Source: Diphasiastrum complanatum (lineage: Eukaryota > Streptophyta > Lycopodiopsida > Lycopodiales > Lycopodiaceae). Taken from it: 64,000 bases of DNA. The stretch's first letter is position 1, and each line of letters begins with the position of its first letter. Location of the stretch: assembly GCA_029204225.1 (NCBI GenBank), contig CM055095.1, forward strand, positions 32,675,732 to 32,739,731, given 5' to 3'. Below the pieces are notes generated by a model. The model was given only the letters and a program-made list of their open reading frames with translations, made no database searches and was not told where the DNA came from. The position numbers and the translations under genes were made by a program. Shown one piece after another: positions 1 through 10,981 of this stretch.

Positions 1-430
1 TTCAATGAGAAGTATAGTTCTGAAATAGATAGCAATAGCAGTATGATATTGCGAGTTCCTCAGGCGTCGAAGACAGCCATCGTCTGATCAGAAACTGAGG
101 AGTCGTAGATGTCCGTGTTTTGATCAGAGTGAGTAAACAAGCGCAATCAAATAGCGATGAAGTGCATTCTCACAACAAGCACTCATCTACGTTGTACAGA
201 GATAGAAAAGATACTGCTGCTATATTACACTGAATCACAATACAAATAGCAATTACAACCAAAAATCGACGGCGTAACTTGGAGGCTCAAGTAATGCGTC
301 TCATGGACGGAGCAACCAATAATCTATGCTTGGATGATCTATTTATAGATTTCATCCATGTATTAACTACATTGAATTCTTGTCACCTAATTAGAAAAGT
401 CGTTGCACTTGGAAGTAGAAGAACTTCTGG
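1..430 (-). mobile_element. LTR-like flank of a copia remnant, copy A
   Basis: This stretch recurs, diverged, at about 2830-3205. Shared blocks include the 'cctcaggcgtc' segment, 'tgacggcgtaact' and 'gatctatttatagatttcatc'. Copy A directly follows the - strand copia RNase H remnant at 391-972, so it sits where that element's 3' LTR should be. I infer an LTR in - orientation. Exact ends and a target-site duplication cannot be fixed because the window starts inside or near the copy. Confidence 0.55.
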
Positions 431-972
431 TGCTTGATCCTGGGAAGCGCTTTGGTGATGATGTATGCGGCCATTTCTGTTGTGGAGCAGTATTGAAGGA
501 TCACTTGCCCTGAGAAAACTTTCTTCCGAATGAAATGATACTGGATTTCTATGTGCTTGGATTTGCCATGAAATCTGGGATTCAGTGACAGTGAAATACA
601 ACTCAAATTGTCACACAAAATGGTGGTAGCATTGAACTGAGTGTGATGTAAGTCATGAAGTAATACCCTGATCCAGTTTCTTTTGAAGCTTGGCATGCTG
701 CGATGTACTATGCCTCTGTCGAAGAAAGCGCAACTGACTTCTGCTTCCTTGAGTTCCACAAAATCGGTCCCCCTTCCAGATTAGAAACAGAACCTGTAGG
801 TAGATTTTCTGGTAGAGACTGTTCCTCCCCAATTTGAGTCAGAGTAGCCTGGCAGGATGAGTGGGTTGATAGCATTTCCATCATAACATAAGATGTGATC
901 TAAACTTCCCTGAATAGGATGGGAAACCTCTAGAAAAAAAAAGTGCCAATGACCATGATTGAGGATGGGCAA
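391..972 (-). pseudogene. Ty1/copia RNase H remnant
   Basis: Two - strand fragments match the C-terminal RNase H of copia Pol. The upstream one (781-972) carries a GYSDSNWGG...RKSTYRFCF block, matching the usual GYSDSDWAG...RKSTSGYCF. The downstream one (391-759) carries LCDNLSCISLSLNPRFHGKSKHIE, compare CDN-SAI-LA-NP-FH-RTKHIE, followed by the 'TKALPR.KHQKF' tail. The frame is broken between the two and no reverse transcriptase remains upstream. It is a dead 3' end of a copia element. Confidence 0.75.
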
Positions 973-1035
973 CCTCTAGAAAATAAGTGCCAATGATCAT
1001 GATTGAGGATGGGCAATCTCTAGAAAAAAAAAGCC
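916..1035. repeat. 44-46-bp tandem repeat, about 2.6 copies
   Basis: Units start at about 916, 962 and 1006. Each begins 'aggatggg', runs through 'cctctagaaaa' and 'gtgccaatgatcatgatt', and the third copy is partial. The copies differ by a few substitutions and the length of an A run. The array interrupts the copia remnant, consistent with local slippage after insertion. Confidence 0.8.
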
Positions 1036-1560
1036 TAGGAATTGATGGACAATATGCAAAACAAGATGGACATATACCTTGGCTTTCCCTTAGGGAGATT
1101 GCACTTGGGTGGATTCCCAAGTTGTAACCATGAAAAACTATATGTAAATAAAAGTCAAGATTAAACCTTGTACCACCTACCTCCCACCTACTTTTCCACA
1201 TGCATTCTAGGCTATTTGACACCTAGAATGGGGTGCCCTCCTACACTCTCACTTCATATGCCAAATCATCTAAATAACCCTCCCAAGCTAATACACATCA
1301 CCCATTCACCCTCTCTAACTAATACACCTCATCCATGCACTCCACTTCACCATAAGTCCAATTGGAGTGTACTACCACGAGGAATTGATGATTTTGCATC
1401 CAAGCTCTGCCCATTTGTTGTCTGTTGTGTACAGGTGGTTTGAGAAGAAGATTGAGGCATTGGCTCAAGGAGGCTATGCTAATTTGTGGATTGCAAGATT
1501 CTTGGAGCTCAAACCCTCTTGGATCTCTATCTCTCTTTCACATTCTCTCACACACACAAA
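1036..1560. other. No gene recognised
   Basis: The stretch is AC-rich and pyrimidine-rich near 1240-1360 and leads into the CT microsatellite. Short open frames here have no recognisable motifs and I call no gene. It may be part of the LTR whose primer site lies at 2416, but this cannot be shown. Confidence 0.4.

Positions 1561-1563
<3 letters not shown>

Positions 1564-1613
<50 letters not shown>
1564..1613. repeat. (CT)n microsatellite, about 50 bp
   Basis: A pure CT tract of roughly 25 units. The open frames that cross it encode only Ser-Leu repeats and are not genes. Confidence 0.95.
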
Positions 1614-1616
<3 letters not shown>

Positions 1617-1703
1617 TTCACCCTCCTACAACCATGGTATGTCCATATGTAAGAATGGTTGATTAGTACATTTGCATGTCATAAGAAACCATATCCTAAT
1701 GAC

Positions 1704-1931
1704 CATGCATATCAGTTCAGACCATTGCATGTCATGCCATCTATGGCCTAATGTCCATGCATGTCAGTTTAGACTCTTGCATGTCATGCCATCTGTGGCC
1801 TAATGTCCATGCATGTCAGTTTAGACTCTTGCATGTCACGCCATCAATTGCCTAATGACCATGCATGTCAGTTTAGACTCTTGCACCTTATGCCCTCCAT
1901 TTCTTAATGTCCATGCATGTCATTTTAGACT
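1704..1931. repeat. 52-bp tandem repeat, about 4.4 copies
   Basis: 'catgcatgtcag' recurs at 1704, 1756, 1808, 1860 and 1912, an exact 52-bp spacing. Each unit has the order 'catgcatgtcagtttagact', 'cttgcatgtcatgcc', 'cctaatgtc'. Copies 2 and 3 are nearly identical and the outer ones are more diverged, the usual pattern for unequal exchange. The array lies upstream of the primer site at 2416 and is probably inside an LTR. Confidence 0.9.
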
Positions 1932-2036
1932 ATTGCATGTCAAGAATCTATGAACCATCATGATTGCATGTCAAGAATCTATGATCCATCATGATTGCAT
2001 GTCAAGTATCTAAGATCCTTCATGATTGCATGTCGA
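1932..2036. repeat. 31-bp tandem repeat, about 3.4 copies
   Basis: It follows directly on the 52-bp array. The unit is 'attgcatgtcaagaatctat' plus 'gatccatcatg', repeated three times and ending in a partial 'attgcatgtcg'. It shares the 'ttgcatgtca' core with the 52-bp unit, so the shorter array probably arose from part of the longer one. Confidence 0.85.
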
Positions 2037-2415
2037 AAGAATTAAGATTTATGAAGAAATTTCTATGCTTTTGATAAGCTAGATATGGAATTAAGACCAT
2101 TGAAAGGAAGTAAGTTGATGTTCCTATTTTTGGGACCCCTATTGGAATCCATTGTATATATAATTGGCATAGGCCAATTGGTTTTGCATATTGACAAGAA
2201 ATATCCTTCGAGGGGGGGCCATCTTGACCCCTCAGTACTTCCGCTATATGTGAATGAATTTATGTAATACATGGTTTTCGAGTTTTTGATTTTAAAAGTC
2301 TTATTTGATTTTCATTTAAGATGATTCAAGAATTTGTTTTATGTGAATGATAAGTCAATAGAATGTATTGGCCTTTAAATGATTAGGACAAGCCTTCACC
2401 TTTGAGTTCATAGTT

Positions 2416-2427
2416 TGGTATCAGAGC
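2416..2427 (+). other. Retrotransposon primer-binding site (initiator Met tRNA)
   Basis: The sequence 'tggtatcagagc' is the standard plant LTR-retrotransposon primer site complementary to the 3' end of initiator Met tRNA. It implies a + strand 5' LTR ending a few bases upstream, which would contain the 52-bp and 31-bp arrays. The internal sequence downstream (2428-2690) has a short Arg/Glu-rich open frame but no recognisable gag or pol. Confidence 0.75.
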
Positions 2428-2829
2428 TATGATTTAATATTTCGTGACCTTGATGTGAAGACCTTGTATGTTCATGCATGCAGAAGAACATAAAGCTACT
2501 GCATGGAAAGAATCAAGAAGACAAAGACTTTTTCTTGGCATGACGAAGAACCTGACGACAATTGATGGGGCAAGGGAGATAGAAGAACACGAACGGAGAA
2601 GAGAGCAGGAATATTGCGGAACAACTCTCCCGTTACAATCAGCTGCTAGACACAAAAACAGTCTAATAGAAAGTTTATGCTGAATATAATCACAGCTTTA
2701 AGTGCTATAATTGCCCAACATGATCTTAAAAATTAATTCATACTCTCAAAAACAAGAGTACAGTCCACCGAAGAGATTAGAAATGGTTTGTGTGTGGTAT
2801 TACTGGAAATCAGATTCAATATAAAGTTA
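2428..2829 (+). other. Short internal remnant after the primer site
   Basis: A 71-codon open frame at 2468-2683 has no recognisable domain. It lies where gag would begin but lacks gag hallmarks. The rest up to 2829 holds nothing I can name. Confidence 0.3.
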
Positions 2830-3205
2830 GGTTCTGAAAGAGTAGTATGATATGACAAGTTCCTCAGGCGTCAAAGACAGCCATCATCTGATCAGAGTGA
2901 GTAAACAAGTGTGATCAAACAGCGATAAAGTGCATTCAATCACAACAAGCATTCATGTATGTTATACATAGATAGAAAAGCTGTTGCTGCTATATTACAC
3001 TAAAGCACAATACAAATCGTAATTACAACAAAAAATTGACGGCGTAACTGGGAGGCTCAAATAATACGTCTCATGGATGGAGCAACCAATAATTTGTGCT
3101 TGGATGATCTATTTATAGATTTCATCCGTGTATTAACTACATTGAATGTTTGTCACCTATTTAGAGAAGTCGTTGTACTTGGAAGTATATGGCTTCTGTG
3201 ACAAT
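2830..3205 (-). repeat. LTR-like flank, copy B
   Basis: A second copy of the sequence at 17-430, collinear with it over nearly its whole length with scattered substitutions and a short deletion. Like copy A it runs a few tens of bases into former internal sequence ('agaagtcgttgtacttggaa'), so it is not a clean solo LTR. The orientation is inferred from copy A. Confidence 0.6.
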
Positions 3206-3384
3206 TGTACATAGTATATACGGTCAACAATCAGGAATGTTGATGCGGATGAGAACGTCGCAAAAATTTCTCATTTCGCTTTTTACGTGAAGTGATTTTC
3301 TCTCACTTCCCAAATTTCGGGAAGTGGCTGGGAACGTTCCTCGTTCAAAACAGACAACCTTCGGCATTTTCTCTCATTTTGGAT

Positions 3385-3660
3385 TTTTCCGAAAAAGCTG
3401 AAGGTGCCTTTAAACAAGTTTAAGGTGCCCTTAAAAAAGTGAAGATGTCTTTGATAGTTCAACTCTCTCGCACTTTTTGGTAAAATGCGAAAAAACCGAA
3501 GGTGCCCTTAAAACATGTTTAAGCTGCCCTTAAAAAGTTGGCGAAGGTGTCTTTAACAATTTAACCCTTAAAAATAGAGGACCTTCTGGAATTTTCTCTC
3601 TCTTCACATTTTTCGGAAAAATGCGAAAAAGACGAAGGTGTTGAAAATAGTTAAACTGTT
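3385..3660. repeat. Degenerate tandem repeat, unit about 95-130 bp
   Basis: The module 'tttttcggaaaaatgcgaaa' then 'ccgaaggtgcccttaaaa' recurs at about 3385, 3475 and 3609. Units differ in length because inner 'ggtgccctt(t)aaa' sub-blocks vary. No coding signal is seen. Confidence 0.6.
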
Positions 3661-3923
3661 GAACTTTGAAAAAGTTGACTTCTTCAAAAATAATTGAACG
3701 GAAGAAGTCGACGTAAGTGTTGCAGTTCTTAAGAAAGTGCAAAAAATGCGAACTATGCAATACTTAGTGTATTTCTGCAGACTGTTCAAAAAGTAATGTA
3801 AATTTGCAGACTTGTTCTAAATGCAAGTTTGTGGAAGTCCTTGAAGATGGCCAAGTCTTCAATGACTTCAAGTTTATTAAACTTAACATCTGAACTTGAG
3901 ATTATGATGGGATTGGTTACTCT

Positions 3924-4265
3924 TTGCTGGAGATCAACCAGAAGTCCGTTGTAGATGTCCTTCAAATAAATTGGCTAAGTTATGATTCCAAGGAGGCAAC
4001 TGTGGGCTTAATTTCCAACAACAATAAAACACTGGACGCCTACTTGCGGAGAACCAATAGGTCACGCATATCAAGAACATGCAACCCGAAACTAGTCAAG
4101 GCCATACTAGTAAAGCAAGGGGAGTTTTTCCTTAATCACATCGATTGTCCGTTAGAATCAAAAGATTGCTTGAAATGCAGAACTAGGAATGCTTTGAAAA
4201 GCAAGATGAAATATAATCATCAAAATATAGAGCTGTATCAAGATTTGTTTGACCTGAATACATAA
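3924..4265 (+). CDS. Uncharacterised 113-codon open frame
   Basis: This Met-initiated frame is uninterrupted, unlike its surroundings. The product is basic, with a C-terminal segment containing CPLESKDCLKC, a possible C-x6-C-x2-C cluster. I recognise no family. It lies between two LTR-like signals (2416 and 4803), so it may be a transposon fragment. It could also be a chance frame. Confidence 0.25.
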   Translation: MLEINQKSVVDVLQINWLSYDSKEATVGLISNNNKTLDAYLRRTNRSRISRTCNPKLVKAILVKQGEFFLNHIDCPLESKDCLKCRTRNALKSKMKYNHQNIELYQDLFDLNT

Positions 4266-4802
4266 AGGTGAACTTTTGCATGACATGAATAAGTTGAGTA
4301 GATTAAATTTGGTATAATTTTGAATTATGAAAATGGCTTATCTTAGCTAATACAAGGAATATCTTTATTCCTTATGATTTAATGTAAACGTTCTCCAATG
4401 CATAAAAAAAGTGAAAGATTAAGCCTTGTAACACATGTAAGGGAAATTTTTGCGATATGAATAATGACATATGTGACTTTGAAAGTCATGAAGCTCTAAG
4501 AACAACTAAGCGCATAATGATCTTATGACGTAAGTCCTTTGATATATTTTGGATTCAAATTTAAAGTCTTGTATGTTAAGAAGATTACTAATCTTGTTAT
4601 AGAAGCTAAAACTTACAAGATTAAGAAATTGAGTAAGAATTTCAATAATCGGTTCTTGGCAATAGAACCATCTAGAATCTTGTATCCAATATGACTTTGA
4701 ATGGAAAGAAAAAAAAAAAAAGGACTTCTATAATGTTCCATAGTTTACGAAGTTTTCATATTTGATAAGATCATAAGTCATGAGTGCAGGAAAAAGAATG
4801 AT
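4266..4802 (+). other. AT-rich stretch, possible 5' LTR
   Basis: There is no open frame of note. It lies upstream of a degenerate primer site and may be an LTR, but no second copy is present here to prove it. Confidence 0.3.
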
Positions 4803-4816
4803 CTTATCAGAGCGAG
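4803..4816 (+). other. Degenerate primer-binding site candidate
   Basis: 'cttatcagagcgag' resembles the initiator-Met primer site followed by the common 'gag' extension; TATCAGAGC is intact while the leading TGG is not. A Met codon with a gag-like start follows at 4827, but it runs straight into the CT tract. Confidence 0.35.
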
Positions 4817-4891
4817 ACTTCAAGATATGAATTTAGATCCATTAAGAGAAATGAAGATTGAGCTGATCACTCTTGAAAATGATCTGAGAGG

Positions 4892-5040
<149 letters not shown>

Positions 5041-5239
5041 GTGTGATTTGTAGATCTGTGAACACAGTTTTATTGTTTCTTTTACTTCTTCTTTGTTCTT
5101 TTGTAGTTACGGTTCTTCCTCTTATTAGAACAGTTACAAAACAAAAGCGTTACTCAGATTGCAACGTGTATTTCCCAGTCTGTCAGTGGGAGTCATGGAT
5201 CCGATACTCAGCTACATGCATAAACCAACCATGTAACCA

Positions 5240-6133
5240 GACATAGCTCAAGAAGATCAACATTCTGAAACAGGGAGCAATCCTACCACTATCTACTAAA
5301 TCAGAAAGCAAATAAGAACAAGATTAACTACTGAAACAAGGAACAAGAAACAAGTAACTAGATTTCTAACAGCATTTTAACAGTCTAAAAATCAAGAAAC
5401 ACTCATTTCTTGATGCCTAGATTGCTCAAGAACAATCAAGCACTGGAATGTAAGAAAGTATGCAAGATCTACACCACTATTCCAATCTATTTAGTTTACT
5501 TGAGTGCTGATTCCTACCTTATTCCACAAACAAGAAATGAATCCTAATCCACAACTAAGCAAGAAACAAGAAAATAAGAAACTAGTTAATCCACAATGCA
5601 AGGAAATCAAGCATGCTCATAGAAACTTCACTCAAGAACATTGTGATGAACAAGGAGCTTAGAAATTATCAAGAACTTGTGGAGGATCTTCTTTATTTGC
5701 TCAAGAGAACTTGACAATACATTCAAAAGCTCCCTCACAAGAGAGGGGGGGCCCTTAAATAAGCAAGAAGGCCGCCCATGTGGAGCCCAAGTGGCAATTC
5801 CACCAAATTAGAAATTACATGTGGAATTTGCCCTTCCACTAAAGGTCACCATCAAAAGGTGGCTCACTCTAACTAATTTAAGGGGGGTCTACATCTATTT
5901 ACAAAGCCTAGGAAATATGACTAGCTCCTACATGGTCGTTCCTTCTCTAGGATACATCATGTAGGCTCACATAGATATTTCACTGTCATCCTAGCTAGTA
6001 ATTTCTCGGCTCTCATGCTCGGCTCTTAGGTTCTTTTGCTCTCATCCTTCTGAGACCTCCTCGGTCATGGGTGAGAGGTATTCTGTGTCTTCGGCTTGGC
6101 TCGGCATCTGAGGACTCTCTGAAATCTGCTAAC
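5240..6133 (-). mobile_element. Ty3/gypsy-type LTR (3' LTR, - strand)
   Basis: Read on the - strand, a purine-rich tract ('ttaggggtggataa') is followed by TGTTAGCAGA at 6133, a typical polypurine tract and LTR start. The same 'ggataatgttagc' junction occurs at about 15336. A TATA-like 'ttatttaaggg' lies on the - strand near 5755. The gag-like coding remnant lies upstream, as expected for a 3' LTR. The far end (about 5240) is estimated. Confidence 0.5.
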
Positions 6134-6197
6134 ATTATCCACCCCTAATTTGTTGTAGGACCCACTGCAACACCGATGATGTCTTTCTGCTTGGCAC

Positions 6198-8505
6198 TTG
6201 GAAAAGCATGGATCTTCGTTCTCTTCCATAAAACCAGGTGCTTATTATCTGCAAAACTTAGGTTTTCTTTTTAAAATTGGAAGTCTCTCAATTGACCGCT
6301 ACATTCCAGCCTTCCTGAGAACTTCTTGCGAGTCCTGCTCGCCTCATCGTCGTGTCGTTTGCTTTCTCTCACTCATCTTTCGTCCCAAGGCTTCAAAAAC
6401 TTGGAAGTGGAGCTTACTTTCGAAATTGAGAGGCCCTAGGTATTCTCTTATCTTCTCCACAAAGCCCATTTCTTGCCAGTCCTCCACCATGGTCACATAA
6501 CGCGATGACATGAAGGCCTCTCTGTAGTATAGCCTGGCCATCATTTCATGGTCTTCTTCCGATTGGAGGGCTACATTTGGGTTGATCTTAATGGAATCCA
6601 AGCCTCGATCCCAAAAACAATCTTGCTGTATCGGAAAGGCCATAGATCTGCAATATTTGACACTTTTTTGCATGCGAAGATTGGCACTTGTTTTGTACTT
6701 GTGCCCGAAGTTGAGTAACTGCAGCCTCAGATCATCCGGGGAGGTTCTCTCTGAAATTCTCGGAATGACTGGCCAGTTTACCAACTCCACTCGTGGCTTT
6801 TCTACCGGCCATGGATTTCTGCGTTTGAGTGGCATGTAGAAGGGACCCACTCGCTTCCATGCCGGTGCCTTCAGATACTCTTGGGGTCACCTGCTATCCT
6901 TCAGGACTTTATTTCGCCACTCCGGTTGCGGTTGTAGCACTGGGATGATCTCGGCCCTGGTGGAGTATTGGCTTTGATCTACGTCCTCTTTGCCTCCCCT
7001 CATATTGGGAGGGTATTTTCTCTCAAACTTTTCTGACTCTCTTGTGTCAGCCAATTTTCCACTGGGCCTGGTAGGGGAAGTTGTCCTACGCGGTTGGAAT
7101 GGCCTCGTCAGATAATCATCTAGGGCCTTGGTGCCCGTGTCTTTTTCTTTGGCTTTCTCGCTTGTCGACGGCTCAGCTGCGCCCGTATCTTGTCTAGGCG
7201 AGACCCTTCTTGTCTGTGGTTGATCTGCCAGGAAGTCATCATCGCCCCCCATGTCGATGTTAGTTTCTGGAAGGTCAAAGATGGAATGATCTGGAGAGAG
7301 GGGTGCGGGAATGACAGGTTTTGGAGGGGGTGGGTTTAACAAACTATGCGCCGCACCGGGGGAGTGGAGTTGTTGGAGAAACTCATCCCGTCAGGTCTTG
7401 TCTGTGTCAGCTGATGGGCCCATTATTTTTCTAGGAGGTGATGGAGAGAGGAAAGATGAAAGAATCGGGTAAGTTGGAATAAATGTTTTGAAAAAATTAA
7501 ATGCAGAGTAGGAGGAGGGGTTAAAGGTGGGAGGGGTCGGGGAAAAGTCCTAGAAACAGCACCGGCTCTCTGGCCACCCGATCCCAACCTACCATTTGAA
7601 GATTGGGTTTGTTTGTCCTGATTTCCTGGTCCATCATTCCCATCATCGTCTCGTGGCTTTGTTGATTGAGCGCCTGCTTGGGCCTTGCACGTTGTGTCCC
7701 ATAATTGGTTCACCTTGTCCAAGACTTGCTACAGGGTCTTTGTGGTATCTTCCAGCTGCTTCTGGGACTCCCGGATGGTCTTCTCTTGCTTGGCCACAAT
7801 GTTTTTAAAAATTTTCTTTTTGGCCTCTCGTTCTTGGATTAGCCTTACATATTTTTCCATCCGGATGGCTGAGGCCTGTGGGGCCTGGAATTGAATATCC
7901 TCGAGCTTGACTAGAGGAGCATCGACTGTCATTGCACCCGACGATCCATCTCGTACTTGGTCGATTTGGACCATCTGGTGCTTCAGTTGTTGTTGGACCT
8001 CTTCTAGAGTGGTCTTCTGTCCGACCATCACGGATTTGATTTCCACTGTCTCTCTTTCTTTTTCTTTGACAGCCTTTGATAATGTGTAGTTTCCTAGTCT
8101 TGATCCTGGACCTTGCTCTCGAGCATTTGATATTGGCTAACCAACCAATGCATATGGTAGCTCGTTTCGGATAGGCCAATCATTGAGCGTTTGGCTGCTT
8201 TGGTGAGCTTCTCAAGGTTAGTGAGGGTTGGGTACTGATCTTGAGTGTGGGATGGTGAGGCTAAACCAAAAAATAAACGTGGTGTTAGAGCTGAAGATGG
8301 AGGTGGAGGTGGAGGTAGTGGAGGGATGATGTTAGTAATTGTTGTGGTGGTGGTGGTTAGTGGAGGGGTCAGACTTCTTCCTGGATGTTTCCCCTTCTTT
8401 GACTCGTCGTCGCTTATTTCCATCAGGTCCGCAACATCAAAATATTGCGATGTGTCCAATGTGTGGACTTACTGGGCTTGTGGTTGTTGGTCGTGTGGTT
8501 GCTGA
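6198..8505 (-). pseudogene. Gag-like coding remnant of an LTR retrotransposon
   Basis: A chain of - strand open frames (8459-8094, 8046-7729, 7722-7423, 7342-6887, 6850-6344) looks like one long broken coding region. Reading order gives a Pro/Thr/Ser-rich N-terminus with a poly-Pro run, a coiled-coil-like segment rich in Gln/Glu/Lys (8046-7729), an acidic/basic disordered region, and a C-terminal block with Trp and aromatic residues (6850-6344). Frames are separated by stops and shifts. The position just before a polypurine tract and LTR supports a retrotransposon ORF. I see no zinc knuckle, protease or RT, so 'gag-like' is an inference. Confidence 0.45.
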
Positions 8506-8654
8506 GCCGCTTTCATGAACTGGGGACTAGACATCCCCACTCCTCCCCCCCCCAAAAAAAAAAAAACTTGTGCTGGTGGTGATGTTGGTGGCGCTGGCGT
8601 AGTAATCAGTATGGGTGGGGTGGTGACTTGATCTGGCTAACCTTGCTGAATTCA

Positions 8655-9140
8655 CACGTGTGGGACGCCCTACACATGTACTTTTGATCTCCTAAGCCCA
8701 ATAATACCATAAAGATCAGACTAGCATTGGTTGACAATAGGAAAGCTGATCATACAAGAAATATTATTGTGTTACAAGCAAGATCTGTCAACAAAACATA
8801 AGACTAAGCATCATAAATGCCTCTACTTGGCTAGAGAGAGAAAATAGGAAGTACAAAACTCGTGTAGAGAGAGAAAGCAAAAAGAGCTTGTCTCCAAATT
8901 TGCATTACACACAAATTTCATCATATTCTCAATGAGAGTACATCACATATATATATAGATCCAAGGACTCTCCTCCTACTTTGAGTTGAATTGGAGTTGT
9001 GGATCCACCTCTCAAGCTATCTAGACTTATCCAAGCCATCTCACTATGTCTAATTGTGCCACCTAGTCTTTTCATGCATTAAATGTGGTATATAAAGTAC
9101 AAATGGCAATTCCTATGGTAGCTTGAGATTCTACTTCCAC
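8655..9140 (-). mobile_element. Copia 3' LTR (- strand)
   Basis: On the - strand the pol frame ends near 9158. A polypurine tract ('aggaggag') follows, then TGGAAGTAGAATC at 9140 starts the LTR. A TATA-like 'tatatatatagatcc' stretch lies at about 8947-8965. Positions about 8886-9140 match, in reverse orientation, the segment at about 11850-12098, which proves it is a repeated element end. The other end near 8655 is estimated. Confidence 0.7.
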
Positions 9141-9157
9141 TCCTCCTAAAAATGTAT

Positions 9158-9697
9158 CTAATGTGGATCAAGCATTGATCTTGAGATAAGACCAAGATTA
9201 GACCTATGCTTTGAGAAGGCACTTTTGCAAAGTGGCTTTGTGAGAAGATCAGAAATACACGAAGATGTGTCGACATGTTCCAAGTTGATTTCACTTCCAA
9301 TGAGCTTTTCCCTTACAAAATGGTGTGCCACTTCTATATGCTTGCTTCTTGCATGAAAAATAGGATTGTTTGCAAGAGCTTGTGTCGATATGTTGTCACA
9401 TTTGATCAAGGGAAGATCATCCTCTTTGATGCACTTTAGCTCCATGATTAACCTCTTGATCCAAAGCACCTCTTTAGTTGTTGTAGTGAGTGCTTTGTAC
9501 TCGGCCTCACAAGATGATAGAGATATGATATCTTGCTTCTTTGAAAGCCAAGACACAATATTGCCTCCAAGAAAGATAGTATATGCATTAATGGACTTTC
9601 GATCCATTTTATCACTTGCAAAATCGGAATCCAAATAGCCAACAATGGTTAGATCTTCATTATTGTACATAACCATAATCTTGAGTAGAAGATACAT
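9158..9697 (-). pseudogene. Copia Pol: RNase H and C-terminus
   Basis: A 179-codon stretch carries the copia RNase H signature: GYLDSDFASD, KSINAYTIFLGG, SWLSKKQ, SLSSCEAEY, LWIKRLIMEL, CDN, FHARSKHIEVAHHFVRE and DLLTKPL. It ends just before the polypurine tract. The domain is well preserved, but the rest of the polyprotein carries several stops, so the element is not autonomous. Confidence 0.9.
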
Positions 9698-10792
9698 ATC
9701 TTAGAACTCTCTTGGCCATCTTCCAATGTTGGATCTTGGGATCTTGCATAAATTGACTCAATTTGTGCACACAATAGCTCAAATCGGGTCTAGTGATAGT
9801 AATCCAAATTAAAGAGCCTATAAGACTCCTATAAAGTGTGATGTCCTCGAAGGATCTTTCATCACCTTTAATAGGATCTTTTACATGTTGCTCCATGGGA
9901 GTATCTATGCCTTTACAATTTTGCATATTGAATTTTCTCAACATAGAAAAGACATATCTAGATTAACAAATAAAAGCATACTCATCATGAAAATCAATCT
10001 CAAGGCCCAAAATGTAATGAATCTCTCCTAGATCTTGCATTTTAAATTCTTTTCCTAATGCATCTTTGGTTTCTTGAATTAGCATCAAACAACTTCCACT
10101 AAGAATAATGTCATCTACATAGACTAGAAGAATGACAATATTACTACCATCAAACTTTAAGTACATAAAAGGATCATAGTTACTAAGCACAAATCCTAAT
10201 GAAAGTAGAAAGTTGTTGAGTCTTGAATACCATATCTAGGTGCTTGCTTCAAGCCATAAAGACTTCTAAATAGCAAAGACACCTTAGGTTTATCCTTGAT
10301 AAATCCTTGAGGTTGTTCCATGTATATCTTCTCCTCAAGATAGCCATTCAAAAAAGCGTTGGAGACATCAAGTTGAAACAATTTCCACTTAAAAAATAAG
10401 GCAAGAGAGATTATGATTCTTATTGTCACCATCTTTGCCACAGGAGCAAAGGTTTCTTCATAGTCAAGGCCATATATTTGTGCAAAGCCTTTAGCACATA
10501 ATCTTGCCTTGTACTTGTTGATGGAGCCATCATGATTGTATTTGATCTTGAACACTCACTTGCATCCAATGACATGCATGTTAGGTGGTGGATCCACTAG
10601 CTCCCATATGTGGTTGGTGATCAAGGCATCATATTCAATCTTCATGGCCTCATACCACTCCTTGGTATTGAGGGCTTCTTGAACATCTTTGGGCTCCTCA
10701 TGAGAAACAAAATAAGCATAAGTGGAATCAAGATCCACTTGTTTTCCTTTGTCATCATAAGTAAGCCTCTTGGGCTTGGATCTCTCCATCAT
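9660..10792 (-). pseudogene. Copia Pol: reverse transcriptase
   Basis: Three consecutive fragments (10792-10556, 10555-10196, 10190-9963) plus 9944-9660 form a copia RT. N-terminal 'WYEAMKIEYDALITNHIWEL' leads to a stop where 'GCKWVFK' is expected (Trp TGG to TGA). Then come KARLCAKGFAQ, DYEETFAPVAKM, QLDVSNAFLNG, SLYGLKQAP, the catalytic YVDD (LLVYVDDIILSG) and GSLIWITITRPDLSY. Catalytic residues are intact; the lesions are stops and a frameshift near 10195. Confidence 0.9.
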
Positions 10793-10981
10793 GGATCTTC
10801 TAGGAGTGAAAATCCGAGGACTTCCATCTTCAAATCTTGACTACTCCATATGTTGATTGTCTTCAATAACAATAGGTGATAGATTTTGAGGTTGCTTGAT
10901 CTCGGCCCCTCCAAGATTGGACTTTTCTTCTTCATGAAAAACTACATCTCTACTATCAATTACTTTAGAAGTAGAGAGCAT

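Noticed and set aside
1704-2036. CRISPR-like array
   Set aside because: Repeats are directly adjacent without unique spacers and the DNA is plant nuclear; these are tandem repeats.
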